DNA from: Lineus longissimus
Taxonomy: Eukaryota > Nemertea > Pilidiophora > Heteronemertea > Lineidae
Assembly (NCBI RefSeq): GCF_910592395.1
Contig: NC_088318.1
Coordinates: 14,942,349-15,006,348 of the forward strand
Length of the DNA: 64,000 nt
Direction of reading: 5' to 3'
Shown here piece by piece: positions 1-13,200 of this stretch (positions are counted from its first letter, which is position 1; each line of letters begins with the position of its first letter). Under the pieces are notes generated by a model. It worked only from the letters and a program-made list of their open reading frames with translations. It ran no database searches and was not told the origin of the DNA. Made by a program: the position numbers and the translations under genes.

Positions 1-125
1 AACCTTTCTTTAAAAGCTATTTAAGCGATTGAATGAGATATACATGTATGTATTCCACACAGACAAGATGAGCCTGGTCAAGAAAAAATGAATCGAGAGA
101 CGACACACTACATGTATACACTTAC

Positions 126-3100
126 AATCCTTTGTTCCTTTTTGAAAGGTGTCATTGAGTTGTCGGAAGAGGTTTTGCGTGGCCCTCTCAAAGCCTGGTA
201 TCACAGTATTCTGGAACGACTCCCTGTAGGTGGCGTTGAGCGGACCCTGAATGGCAGAGGCAGCGGCTTGTCCTATCGAGTCAATCGTTTGCTGAAAGAA
301 AATGGATTTTGTTGGGGTTTCCTTTACAATATCACCACTAAAAAGAGGAATTTTAAGTTGGTAACTTTAAAATTGATGATTGATTCTGAATACAACACCT
401 ACCTTTGATCTTACAAGTTTGCTGATGTTGTCCTTCATAAGGGCATCAGCGGCAGTGAGTTTCTGAGCCATTTCATTATGCAGCTGGTCTTTGATCGGAT
501 CCAATGTTTTCTGGACAACTGAAATATGCAGTTCAGTCATTAGAATGCTAAATGTACAGTCTTGAAGTTGAACTACATTGTAAATGAACCAACCAGCTGA
601 ATTCAAGAGAAAGTTCACTAATTGAACATGACTATCAAATCCCTACAATTATCATCGTTACTACACACGACACTGTGTCAATGTAACTCCATACCTATTT
701 ACATACTGAACTTACTTGGAACCACAGTATTTTTCATCTCTGCTTTAATGGCCTTATCAATTTTGCCAGTCACCGCATTCGTAACTTGCTGTGAAAGACG
801 TTCATTCTTTTGACGGTCGGACTGTTGGCGTTCGCTAATGGCATCACGTAGAATATTTTCTGAGAGAAGTCAAGGAAACAAGTACAGTGTACATGTATGG
901 AAATGTTGGATTAACATCGTCAGTAACCTTAATGTATTGCATTTTTTCAATGAAGTACTACTGTACTGCGTGTCATTTCTGCATGATATGCAAGTAAACA
1001 GCTCACTGGAAACAGCACTTGTACTAAAAAAGGATACGCTGTTGTTGAGTATGATCATCTAGTCTCTGGTTTAGATGACCAGATATGGATCCCTGGAGGT
1101 TTCCCATCTCATTCTTTACACCGCTCAGCACATCTCGACCTGACTGCTGTCGTCCAATCTCCTGCTGCAGGGCTTCAATCTGCGTCTGTTGAATTTGTAG
1201 CATGGACATCACCTCGCCGATGGAGATTTGAACCTGATTCAGGGCGGTAGGATCAACACCAATGACTTGTGGACCATCCCTAAATGAACGAGAACATTAC
1301 ATTAGCAGGAAACAAAACAATTCTGGTGAGTTTTACATATTTCGAGAAGCTCTCAAGGAAGACATTTGCAGTAGTATTACTTTACACAAGAGATAGAAAC
1401 TGGCGTTACTTCTTGATTTGGCGGTCAAATAACTAAGCCTTGTTTGTGGGTGCCCATAAGGTCCTCTAAATCATTCAGGTTTGATATTGTCATCTGTTGC
1501 CAAGAGGCGGGACAGTCATCATTAAGGTCAGGTTATTTGGAAATGGTTCTTACCCACTTCCAATGGTCGAGTGCACGGTGACCGGAGTTTGATGGAGTCG
1601 TTTTCTTGCACTCTCCATGGAGGAGGAAAGAGAAGCAGTCTCCTCTCGTTCGCTGAAAAGAAAGCAGCATTTGATCAGTGTCACAGAAATTGACCAGTGC
1701 TTTAGAAATTGATCAGTGCCTTTGCATATACATGTAGTGTAGTATGGAATTCATCAGTGATAATCAGCGCATTAGGAACTGATCAGTGACCGATTGAGAA
1801 ACTGTTCTTGAGAAAGTAGTCAAACAACAAAGAAATTGTTGGTGAAAGTTATCTTAGAACCAAGTGCAATCAACAATTCTACTGTAAGAACACTGTTCAA
1901 GCCTGCATATACAATTTGGACACAGAATGATCAGCTCACCTGTATTCGCTGCCAGGAGCGGGCGTGTGCTCGCCTTCTCCCTCTTTCAGGTCCTCCTCCT
2001 CCTCGACCTGCACGTCATCGCCATCATCCTGGTCCTCACCATCGTCACTCAGGTCTTCTGGAGCAGCACCACTGCAATAACACGTAACTCATTCAACTCT
2101 GGAGTGTCACACTCACAAATAACGGTAGCTGAGGAAACTTTAAGAGCCTATTGTAAAAACAATTCTGGAGCGAATGTCTTTGACACTTCAAATGTTCAAA
2201 ATTCTTGATAAAAATTGCATACATGGGCCTTCGAATGATTTGTATTCTGCATTAGAAATACACTTTGCTGATAATTGATGCGTTTGTTAGGCACCCGAAA
2301 TACACATTTTATTAAGCATAGCCTTATCAATTCCTCTCTTAGAGTGTCAATTACATGTAGTGTAGCTTCCATCTGACCAGGTCTCCCTCCGTACCTGCAA
2401 GCCAGGGCCTCTTCCAGAGGCCCTTCACCGTCTGGTTTGGCCTGGTCATCATCGGGAGACCAAGGGACAGCATCCGTAACCACATCATACCCAGCAACAC
2501 CACTAAAGAAAATGAAAGTGATAACTTCAATCTCCCATAATACGATTGCACTCAACATCAGACATAATTCTTGAAATCCCAGCCTCAAAATAAACCTGGT
2601 TGTTTCAGATGATTTCATGTTGCAAGCCAGGTTCTGTCCACTTAAGACTCCGCTCTTGATGACATACTCCATCATGATGTTTTCAAAGCATCATGTTTTC
2701 AAGAGCAGCGTGCCTTTGTATTCTGCATGTAGCAACAAGCAGCATCTACTTGGGAATGTCGGTCTTCCTGTTCATGTGTGCGAAAACACTAACATTACGA
2801 GCAATTGAGCAAATACCACCAGGTGCACTAAATAGTAATACATGTATATCTAGCAATATACATAATTTCATACTCACCTTTTCGTCAGCGCTTCCACTGC
2901 CAATCTCTTGGCCTCATTTGAGACATCTGGAGCCTTTGGCCAGATTGTGGCATCGTAAGCTTTCTTCCCCTTTTCATCGTCCCCACTGTAATCCTTGGAT
3001 TCTGCCGAGATATATGCAGGAGAGATGTCACCGATCAGATCATTGGTCACAACAGGGGCAGTCTCCTCACCTGAACCACCTGAACCTAGTATAAAGAAAT

Positions 3101-6100
3101 TTCCAAATGTTACTTAAATGTAACTTGCACCAAGCTGTTTTATAGCCATTTTTTGTTATTAAGAGTACTCTCCACAAATGGAATGTTCATTGTGCAAGCA
3201 AGTCCCACTCTAAGAGAGTACTTCAGTTGGAGCTGACAAGGTGCACTACAGACAAGCTTCGAAACAACTGTTTTTGGTACTACAACAAACATGCCTGGAA
3301 CAGAATGGAGAGGACCAATATGGGACTAGAATTGACCTCCTTAATGGAAAGCATGTCCATAAAAGGTGGTTCCACTGCAACAAGAAGACAGATGAAAGCA
3401 CAGGGATAAAACTGGCTTCTGCGTACCTTCATCTGTCCTCCGTGAGAGGCTAAGGATGTCACTGACTTCCATACTAGTCGAACTAGAGCTGCCCATGCTC
3501 TGCAGTTTCTTACGTGGGGTCTGTGAGCCGCGAGAAGAGGCATCATCCTTGCTGAACATATCATCTACGGTCTCAGACGTTGCCAACGGACCATTGACGG
3601 CACCAGTCGAGGCAAGTAGATCAATCGTTTTTACAGTCGAGCTCGCTTTTAGACTGGTCTCACTGCTTCCTGTGCTTCTCGGCGACATGAAATCAGATGG
3701 TTTAGACATCGGCGAGGGTTGCAAGTCGATTAAGGAGCTGGAGCCAAGCGGGGACTGGGCACTACGTGGAGATGATACCCCGGCCATGATCGGAGTATTG
3801 AATATGCTGGAACTTCGACTGGAGTTCAGTTCATCTTCACCTGGTGTTGACGGTGGGAGAGGCACATCTTGAACGAGAGATGTCTGTGTTGGCGTGGAGG
3901 TCTGCAACACCTCACGGGGGTCGTGCGTGACTGATGTTGGTGTCAAGGTGATCGAGCTTCCAGGAGACTGGAGCGTAGGGTCCATGAAACTGCTAGAGCC
4001 ATCTGCCATGGCTGTGACTTGTGTGAAACTACTTGTACTTGATGTGAGACTACTTCGGAAACTATCAAGCGCTGCTTGGTCGGCATATTTCCTGAAATTG
4101 AAGTAGACTGAAAGTGATCTCTAACTCTAAGGAAGTGCCCTGTACAAACTCGTGAAATGATCCAATCAAACTAGACCTTTTGTGGATATGACACCACAGT
4201 TGTTTCATAAAAATCTCTTGCTGACCCCATCATATACAATCACAAGGAACATTGACTCGCTTTTGAGGGGCGATGCGAAGAGCCAGGAAATTTAATCCCA
4301 GAAGTCGCACTCGTACAACTAACAGAGAGATCTGGTTCTCCCCAAGATTCTCGATCAGACTCAACTAACCTTGGACTTGTGGTGAAGGCATCGGGAGTAA
4401 GTAGATACGGTTTGCTCGATTCATGGGATCGGTCTGCGTCAGACACTGTGTCCATGCTTACATCTGTCAGGGCGTCTCTGAAGCCTGCAAAGACCCAAGT
4501 AAGATCATATGAACATTCTGCTGCAAACAAGCAGCTGCCAACCCTAAAATACCCCCTAAAAGTCAACCAAAATGTCACCAAAAATAGTATTTTTAAAGGG
4601 ATATTAAGTGATGTTTAAGCCTTATCATAGATGAACATCAAAATTAGTAGAAACAACTATCTATTTACTTTCACCTCACTGCCTCTCCCGAGCAGGTTGG
4701 CAGGTTGAGGTACATGTACTTGTGTTTCTCACTTAACTCCCCATGCATGGAGATTGTAGTCAGTTGAACTCGATTTCACTGACTAGGGTCATATGTTACA
4801 TATATTAAGCTTTACCTGCTTCATCCTGGGAGACTGAACTGACAAATGATGTGGACAGAGCGTGTGAAGGGATTGACGATTCTGGCTGGAACTGGATCAT
4901 CAATTCTTGGAGTGCCCTAGAAGAAAACCATAGTCACAAACCATAAAATATTTCATTTCTCCTATATCTAGTGTAACTCGATCCCTATGATTATAATCTA
5001 AAGAATGTTCAAGGTTTCTAAGGACAAGTACTAAACCTGATTTACTCCCTTACTTTTGTTTACATAGTTTGAGAAGTGCATACTCACTTTGTGTGCACAG
5101 CATACATCTTGACCATGACTCCTACAACTAACTCGTCTTCCTTGACATCATCTTCATCTTCCTCACTGTGAGCTGGTGAGAATTCACTCATATGACCTCC
5201 TTCAATAGTTTTCTTGAATTTCTTAATCCCTGCCTCTAAGATCGAGAAACTGAGGCATGGTTGTGCTAGCAGGAACTCTGATATAGAACTGACATGGGCA
5301 CGGCCCACTTCCCAGTCTTGGTGGATGAACAAAACATACAGTACCTGAAAAAAGACCACCGAAATACGACTACAGTTTGTATCACAAGCACCTGTATTCA
5401 GCAATACATGTAGTATAAATAGGTCATGGGTTCGATTTTCTGCCTGACCATTCCCGCATACAAGTAATAGAGAGGCCACCCTCCACCTGGTTTTTTCAGG
5501 GGTGTATCAGTTTTGTTTTTTTTACATGAGGGATCATCTTGATTAAACATCAGTTTGTTAACTAATCGATAAAAACCTTCTTTTAAAAAATTTCATATCA
5601 TCATATTTCTGGTAGAAGCTGCAATACTTTGAAGACTTACCCTTCGTTTGATATCAGATAAGACCACATATTTTGATGTTAAATCGACAGATGCTTTAAG
5701 ACACGGCTCAACTTCTTCATTGTTCAGTGTGTGTGGCGGAGGAAAGAATCTGAAATGAACAACTTGATCATTAAAGGAAATCTGTCCCAAAACGCTTACA
5801 TGTATAAAAATGGGAGTTTTGAATAGCCCAGTAAAACCTAAGGCAGGAATCCTGAACTTCGAACTCAAGAGCCACTAAATCCACCTGAGGCCTTTTCAGG
5901 TGAACACAATTTTTCAGCTGTGACGATGGTTTTGCAACAAAAGTGAAGTTTTTGTCAATCTGAGGTTATGCAGTGGGAAAGGATCTTTAAAAAGATGAAT
6001 TACCTTAGTGTTTGTAAGCAGCTCCAAGATTCACAACTCCATATTTTCAATTCACGATTTTGATCAGCACCAGTTAGGGCAAATTTCCAAAATTGAGACC

Positions 6101-9100
6101 TAGAATGAAGCCAAGAGATGAATGGTTAATAAAGTACTAACTATGAGAAGGAAGTTATACATGTAGCCAATGGAAGATTTTAAGGCCTCCTGGAGTACTA
6201 CACCATCAAAGCAATCAATGGGACATTACCGAAAATACTTACTTCGGCTCCTTGTGATCATCCAAGAACTTGAGGAAGGAGAGCGGCTTCCCGCCATGAG
6301 GCTTCCAATTGTGTAGGCACCTGCAATCATCAGGAGAACTGCATGAGGGCAGCGGTGTTTACAACACACTGCTACTGACACAAAGAGGCATGCAAGTTTA
6401 ATTAACAATTTCATAATAGTGCAACATTTTTATCAACCCTCACATTTCATTTAGATTTTCTTTTCGGTGGCCATATATTTCGCAATTTCTACATGTATGA
6501 TTCACAAATTCTAAAACTTTTTCAGATGGATTTTTTATTTTATCATTTGATAAAACCTTCCCCAAACTCAGAGGAGAGTTTCACATCCTTACCTGGGCTG
6601 TGTATTGTCATGCATGTAGACTTGGAATACACGGACTTCACCATCTAAACTAGCAGTAGCTAGAGCTGTTCCATCTGGCGAGAATGCAGCATCAACGATT
6701 GCCTGAAAAAGACAGATAAATTGATCTGAAAATTGCCCCCTGACAAAATTTTATATGCAGTTATCTTGGAGAACAATTTGTCAGAAAATAGCCTAAAATA
6801 CGCTGAGAGAAATAACATGTTATCCATAATTTATGTCAGCACTGAGACCAATGGCTATCAACTGACTTGCAGTGGACATGGGAAGCATAATTTATACCCT
6901 TTTTGTGACACTTAAAACACAATGGGATTTTGAACCAAGGACTAAGAGAGTCCAGCTAGTAACTGTCAGTCCCCATGACTGACCAGTACAACTGAACAGT
7001 ATAAATGTTATTTGAAAGTGAGAATCCTACCTTTTCATGGTTTTCTACCGCAAGGTACCCAACACGAATATCAGTCGTACTCAAAGTCACCTCAGCATGC
7101 TCCTTCAGTATCATATCAATGTTGAACATTTCAGCCTGAAACAGAACAAGGACACTTGGTAAAGCTATTTTAAAATACAACTAAAAGCAGCAATGAACCT
7201 TGATTTGCACAAGTAGGTGTCCAAGTTCTACACAAACTCTAACCATGCTAGATTGCTAGTAGCAAAAAAACACACCTTCCAAAAAATTCCAAATCCTAGT
7301 CCGACACTATACCCATGTATTTTCTGTGACTGGCAAGGGAGAGTTACCTTTCCCACCCAACTGCCAAGAGTCTACTTACACAATTATCGTGAGTCAAGAC
7401 CAGCAGCTTTCCAACATCATCCGGTGGGTCATCCTCAGCCTCATCTTCTTCCTCCGGGATGTAAGGGCACCAGATCACACGATGATCAACAGCTGGTGCC
7501 GCGCCTGGCGCTCGATTCACTTGCACAATAACATTTACTCTGTGATAGGTTAAGGTTTCATAATCTTTCTGTGTAGATACCATAGCAGTACTAGATACCA
7601 GACCCTTTGTCACTGTTAACTTACATGTGAAGTTACATGGAAACGGTATGTTAACCAAAACCTTAATGTCATGACAGCTAGATTTGAATGGAAGAATGAT
7701 GTCAATTCACAAAAGCACTATGCCTGCTATCAAAGGATACTGTATTGCTGCATTCTTGGATTCATCTATAGAATAAACGTGCAAATTGCCTATACCATCC
7801 ACCACAGCCAGTATGACCTCTGGTAGATATGCAAATGCGATATCACTGACCAGGCCAGCAAAACCTTTCAGGAGAGATCTTTGTGCAGTCTTGCGATTCG
7901 TTATTCGTACCACGCCACCAGATTTACCTGAAATGGAATGATTTATAAGTATGTGAGGAAAATGACATGGTTTTAAAAGTCATAGTGGAAGATAGGGACC
8001 TCGCATAAAAAGTTGCAAAAATAAGCATAATTAGACACACTAGATTTCTAGCCCAGGTCGTTTTCACCCACAAAATGTTTTGTATTGTAGTGGACCACTA
8101 ACTATTAGTTGTGAAGACCAACCAAAAATGTGCTTTTATAACAAATTATGAAATTTACCTTTTAATACATAAGCTATATATAATCCACTTTTATGGGAGG
8201 CAACGAGGTTGCCCAAGTAATACCTATTCTCCCACTCATAGTTGACAGCTGGGATGATCTTCACCTGGAGATAATCAAAACGACAATAAAGTATCAGAAA
8301 GAGGAGACAATTTTTCCTCAAACAACATGCCTGATACGGTTTCCTTTCAAAATCAACCCTCAATATGAAAATTTCCAGTGCAACAGGTAATTCCAGAACA
8401 CCTTGATTACAATGAACCCGCCGTACAGTGTGTATTGCGACAGCCACTTTGGTTTAGGTCTACATTCTAGCTCCACCTTTGTGGTGTCTGGTGAGACAAC
8501 CAATACCTCCAGTACGGTATCAAATCTTCAAACATCAACCAGCACGACTGAAGACAACATGTATTTACCAACCTTATTACTACCAGCTGAAGGCTGTGTA
8601 GAACCACTGGCTGTGCTGGAAATAATTTCCACTTCTTGTCCATACACACCAAAACTACTGGCACTGTCAGAGCCCTGTAGCAGACTGGAACACGAAAATA
8701 AGATGCATTATTTCAATCCTGTCCCACTGTGAGTGACATCCAGGCTCACTAAGTGACACCATGACAGAGGCAACTGCATGCGAAAGGGTGAACAAGCATG
8801 TACAATGTTTTCAGCAAGACGGCATTGTCAAAAATTTTCAAACTGTGCTTGCCAATAGCTAGATTGGATGGGCAGAAAGGTCATAAATTCTAACCTTTAT
8901 TCTAGACAGTGCCCCTTTCTGAGACAAATTTTCTTAGAATCGATTGTGCATTATTTCATCATTGTACTCACATTTGTTGTTTAGTGGAAGAAGACGCATT
9001 GAGACTTTTGATGAAATCTTCAATATTGTGCGGCCGGGAAGTTGTGCTGTTGTTCAGGGGGCTGTTGCTGTCATAGCTGAAAAGAAAATGTCATTATTTT

Positions 9101-9825
9101 ATGATTTAAAGAAAAGCAATCATCAAATAGATACTGCAGGCTTTAGGCAAAACTCGCATGACTTCATCAAAGAAACAATTTAAATTTCTGCGAAAACAGA
9201 CAACGGAGAACACAAACCTCGCCGACGCAGCAGGTGTGCCATTCATCTTGACTGGATACCCAGGTAATCCTTGATCTGCAAATACATACATGTAAATAAT
9301 TTTAAATCACAATAGAATATTGACAGAGGGTTTTGCCAATGATTAACGTACCGGTACCCTCAATGAATATTGTCCCTTACAAAAATTGAAACTGTGAATA
9401 GTTGGAGAACACTAGGTCACTGAGACAGGATTTGCTAAACCACATTTCTTAGTCTAAAAAGTAAAATGCAGAAAATGACCTCGGTTGGCCGCCGAGTTGG
9501 TGCCACTGGCACTGCCAATGCCGGGCAATGGACGGTACGGTGCCGGTGGGGGCCTGGGCTGGCAAAACTTCTTCGAAATCGTTCATTATTTTTGCACACT
9601 GCCACATGTCTGGTAGGTACAGTAATGACTTACAGGTTTATAAAATAATCAGTCGAGAAGAAATGAAGAGATAAACATAAAATATTTCACAACAAATCAC
9701 AGTGCATAAAATGTACAGAGACCTCGTGTAGATGATGCAGACTTCCCAACATTTAGAATATTTTTCAGAAGTTGGGATGCTTCCGCATGTTCCGTTGATG
9801 ATAATGAACTTGAAGAAGAATCCAT
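126..9825 (-). CDS. EDC4: EDC4 (Ge-1/HEDLS), enhancer of mRNA decapping 4; 3' part missing
   Basis: EDC4 is the P-body scaffold that joins the decapping enzyme DCP2 to DCP1 and promotes 5' cap removal. About 20 exons read right to left: start ATG about 9825-9723, then 9558-9480, 9275-9218, 9076-8972, 8684-8573, 8264-8159, 7927-7741, 7539-7380, 7135-7031, 6702-6593, 6320-6243, 6099-6004, 5749-5641, 5344-5088, 4916-4816, 4484-4370, 4091-3427, 3085-2878, 2502-2395, 2071-1940, 1652-1554, 1279-1038, 859-716, 518-403 and 291-126. The N-terminal exons give the WD40 region (VNYEWENRYYLGNL, LLKGFAGLVSDIAFAYL, RVIWCPYIPEE, FALTGADQNRELKIW, SSISEFLLAQPCLSF). A Ser-rich linker with an LLTPDAF motif, an acidic stretch and Gln-rich coiled coils follow. 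The C-terminal helical domain lies beyond position 1. Most exon phases join cleanly; the junction of the start exon to the Pro-rich second exon does not, so the extreme N-terminus is uncertain. Family call is firm. Confidence 0.93.
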
Positions 9826-10259
9826 CGGGGTATTTAGGGAATAGACTATTCAATCTGACTTCTAAGACTTTTATTATCAGCGTACTTAGCAAACAAGAGT
9901 CGTTTGAAAGTCTCAAAATTGAGCGGTTTCGTTATCCATCGGTTTACAATGCAATGTACAGTTTAATTTTGCGTACATTTGTATTGCTTTGCAAGTAAGG
10001 TTATTCTTCGTGAATCATCGGGATAACCGGCAAGTTAGATGGCGCGGATGGTTGACAATTCCAACCCCTTTTCCATTCGATTAGAAAAAATAAGCGGCGC
10101 CTGGCGTGATAAAATATCACTAATGTTCGCATTGATGAATGATTTCGTGGGGCGCCGTGACGTCATTGCAATAGCGGTAGATTTGTAAAATTTTGTGTTA
10201 ATTTTTTTCAATAAAACGTTAATTTCGCCAATACAGACGACTAAAATGCCATTGAAATC
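9826..10259. promoter_or_regulatory. Head-to-head EDC4/SPIDR promoter region
   Basis: The inferred start codons of EDC4 (minus) and SPIDR (plus) are 434 bp apart and diverge, so this stretch must hold both core promoters and 5' UTRs. It is locally richer in CpG (GGCGCC twice, near 10095 and 10151) than the flanks and has a full CRE palindrome. No TATA box is obvious. Shared control is an inference from the geometry. Confidence 0.7.
10158..10172. promoter_or_regulatory. Composite CRE (TGACGTCA) and C/EBP-like site (ATTGCAAT)
   Basis: The palindrome TGACGTCA at 10158-10165 is a consensus CRE for CREB/ATF bZIP dimers. It shares one base with ATTGCAAT at 10165-10172, a palindromic C/EBP-type half-site pair. 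It lies about 95 bp upstream of the SPIDR ATG and about 335 bp from the EDC4 ATG. A second TGACGTCA is at 10345-10352 in the first SPIDR intron. Binding is inferred from motif match only. Confidence 0.5.
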
Positions 10260-13200
10260 ATGTCGAAAAAACTGTTTGTCGATTCAGGAAGAAAAAGAAG
10301 AGTAAGACAAGTGGTCGAACTATTCCAGTTGGCCTAAATGATGATGACGTCATACTAATAATAGTGTGTACTGTGTATGATTGAACGTACAGTAGGCCTG
10401 GTAGTGGGTGGTGTAAACGTAAAAATAGTCCCTCGAATCAGAGTCCTCACTAACGCCTGTGGTTGTATGCTGATGACACACCACCACAGTCACCCAACTG
10501 ACACTGTCAACCAGAAATGAGATGGACCGCCATACCCCGACTCCCAATGACCCTCGTGCCACGCCTATGATCGATTCGTGTCATACCTACCAGGGGTCCA
10601 CCGGCCGGCCTGCTTCCCACTTGTGCTTGTGTTGATCATGGAATGCATTGTTGGATTGCATGGCATTATTATTGGCTCAGCCATGGATGCTATGCATTGC
10701 AAGGCGGTGACGCCGTGGCCTGGAGGAAGTGGTGTAGCTTCTGACAAGTGACATGTCTGAGTCTGATAAAGTTTCGATTGAGGAATAGGATCATTCAGCC
10801 AAAGACTACATCCAGAACATCAACAAAAATGAATATAGGCACAGCAGTCTACAAAACAAGAGAACATGTATGTGGCATGTGACCGTGCGTTCTTTTGTTA
10901 AATTCATCTTCTGTTCTGCTCTTCTTCAGCTTTCCTACAATGATGATGAGTTTGTCACCCTCAATCAATATGAATCTTCAGAGAAGAAGAAAGTGAGGCC
11001 CACAGTTAAAAAGCGATATTCCATCCAACATCAAGCGGACTGGAACAGGTAAAAAATCAATAAAAAATAGTGTTTAAAATTGTTATATAATTCTTTACTA
11101 CTACTACTAGGCTGTACCAGTAACTTACAATACAGTATACATGTAGTGGTAGTATAATAGATATAAATTGTACCCGGTACTTACTTCTGACTTGGCTAAG
11201 AGGTCTATATATGAGAAGTTTATTAATTACCTGTCTGTTTAGGATCCAATGCCTTTGTAACAAATTGCAATCATATTTTTGGTTTAAGATTTTCTAACAA
11301 GGAAGATCTCTTTCAGATGCATGGAAGGCTTTTCTGACTTTACGCCAAAAGATGTTGTGAAGAAAAGATGCCTGCAGAAGACTGATCATAGAAATTCTGA
11401 CAGGAAAATTGTTAAGTGTCCTCTTCCTGCTGCTTCTTCTGTCGCACGACAGGAAAGTTATAGATCAGGTGAGATAACATTAAGTTGATTACTTGAACAA
11501 ACTTCTCACGTATATTTCAAACTTTACTTGTGATAAACAAACCTTATCAATCAGCGCTAAAGTTGTTAGAATTGTTGAAAATCATTATTTATTTCATTAT
11601 TAGGAGTACCAAAACTGCAGCCTTCTCGCAATGATCCGAATTCAAGTCTTGAAATTTGTGATTGGAGCTCCGGTAGTGATGAAGAAGCCAGTGCCAGGAT
11701 CTCTCCTGCTTCCAAACATCAACCTTCACCTCACCCTGTTTCTTCAACTGAACTACTAAAAGGTGCTTTAGATGAAAGTGCTAAAAAAACTAAGGAGCTG
11801 GTAAGTCTGTTAGTTTTCTGTGAGAGCTGTTAGAATCTTTGCTCTGGGTTTTTACAGCTTTTGCAAATTGATGTCATTGTCTTGGTGACACAATTGTCAG
11901 TCAGAGACTACCTTTGGCATGGCTCATTGAGTAAGAGTTGACCGGTCTATGCTGATTAGCTTGGGCTCGTGTTCATCAGAGAATACCGGACCTCATATCA
12001 TTTGTTATGTGAGGTAGTGACAAAGTATTGGGGGGACACAAATTTTATGTTAATGTCGGATAGCATGTCGCGGTGACGTCGTGGTTTGCTCTGTTGCTTG
12101 CGCATGCGCGGTAGGCTGTCCGCAAGTTTCTAATAAATTAAGATTTGAAAACCCAATTTACGTCCAAGCAAATACGTTTTTCTTTCCGTTTCTTTACAGA
12201 ACCTCGGTAACAGTTAGCTTGAAAGCAATTTCATAATGCCAGACTATTATATTTTTTTATGTGATCTTCATTGCTTTCCCTGTTCCAGGAAGAAGACGAG
12301 ATCTTGACTTATAATTCAGGTGAGGAAGACGTCAGTGTATCTGTTGAAGACGATAAGAATCGAAAGACTGATCAGGTAATTGGGGATTTCTTTCAAAAGC
12401 TTATGCTTTGTTGCATCACAATCTTCTGTCTGCTTGGATGAGTTTTTTGCCTACCCTAGGCCTAACATAGATGTGAGCAAGTTAAGAGAGGTACAAGGAA
12501 GCTTGGTTTGACAACTCATTCAATGGACCAAGTAAATCTACTTGCTCCGGTTACATGTATAAACCAGCAAGTTTGGGTTGGATATCGAACCCATGAATAT
12601 TCAATCTTAATGCCGTTGCTACACTTCACAGCCACTCGACCACACCGTTTGTCATGTGTGCACTTGTTTATTTTTATTAGATTATTTCATGTATTCCAGG
12701 GCACTGAATCTCATAGTCCCGATGTATCCATCACCTATTCTGATCCCTCACAAATCATTAATAAATGTGATGACGCAGGGAATGCTGCGAATGGTATAAA
12801 GGGCAGCGATTGGCTGAAGAAGTTAACAGAAATAACACCAGAGAAATGTTCGACAGAAGATGCACCAACAGACCATGAAGATTCTACAAAGAAAAAGAGA
12901 AAAAAATATGTGAAGTAAGCTTTCACACTTTATCAATCAAATTAAAAACATTTACGGATTGTCGAAAATTGTGAAAAGTACGTTTAGTATGTTACCAACA
13001 GATTTCGTAATTTCTGGGCTTGTTTTCAGATTTGGTTTTGTTGAACACCTGCAGCGTCTACACACAAGAGAGAAGTCTGCCTTCACATTTTGGTCTCACA
13101 AGAAACAAGCTGCTCAACAAGGTATGTTAGACCTATTTAATGTCTTAGTAGTAGATGCTCAACCCTTAACTCAATATATGCTCAATGTTGCCTGATAGCC

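Noticed and set aside
5405-5450. GGGTTCGATTTTC B-box-like word in an EDC4 intron
   Set aside because: No A box at tRNA spacing and no repeat boundary; a single 13-base match is expected by chance.
12031-12240. GC-richer patch with TGCGCATGCGCGG in a SPIDR intron, considered as a promoter or transposon
   Set aside because: No terminal repeats, target duplication or coding exon was found to support either.
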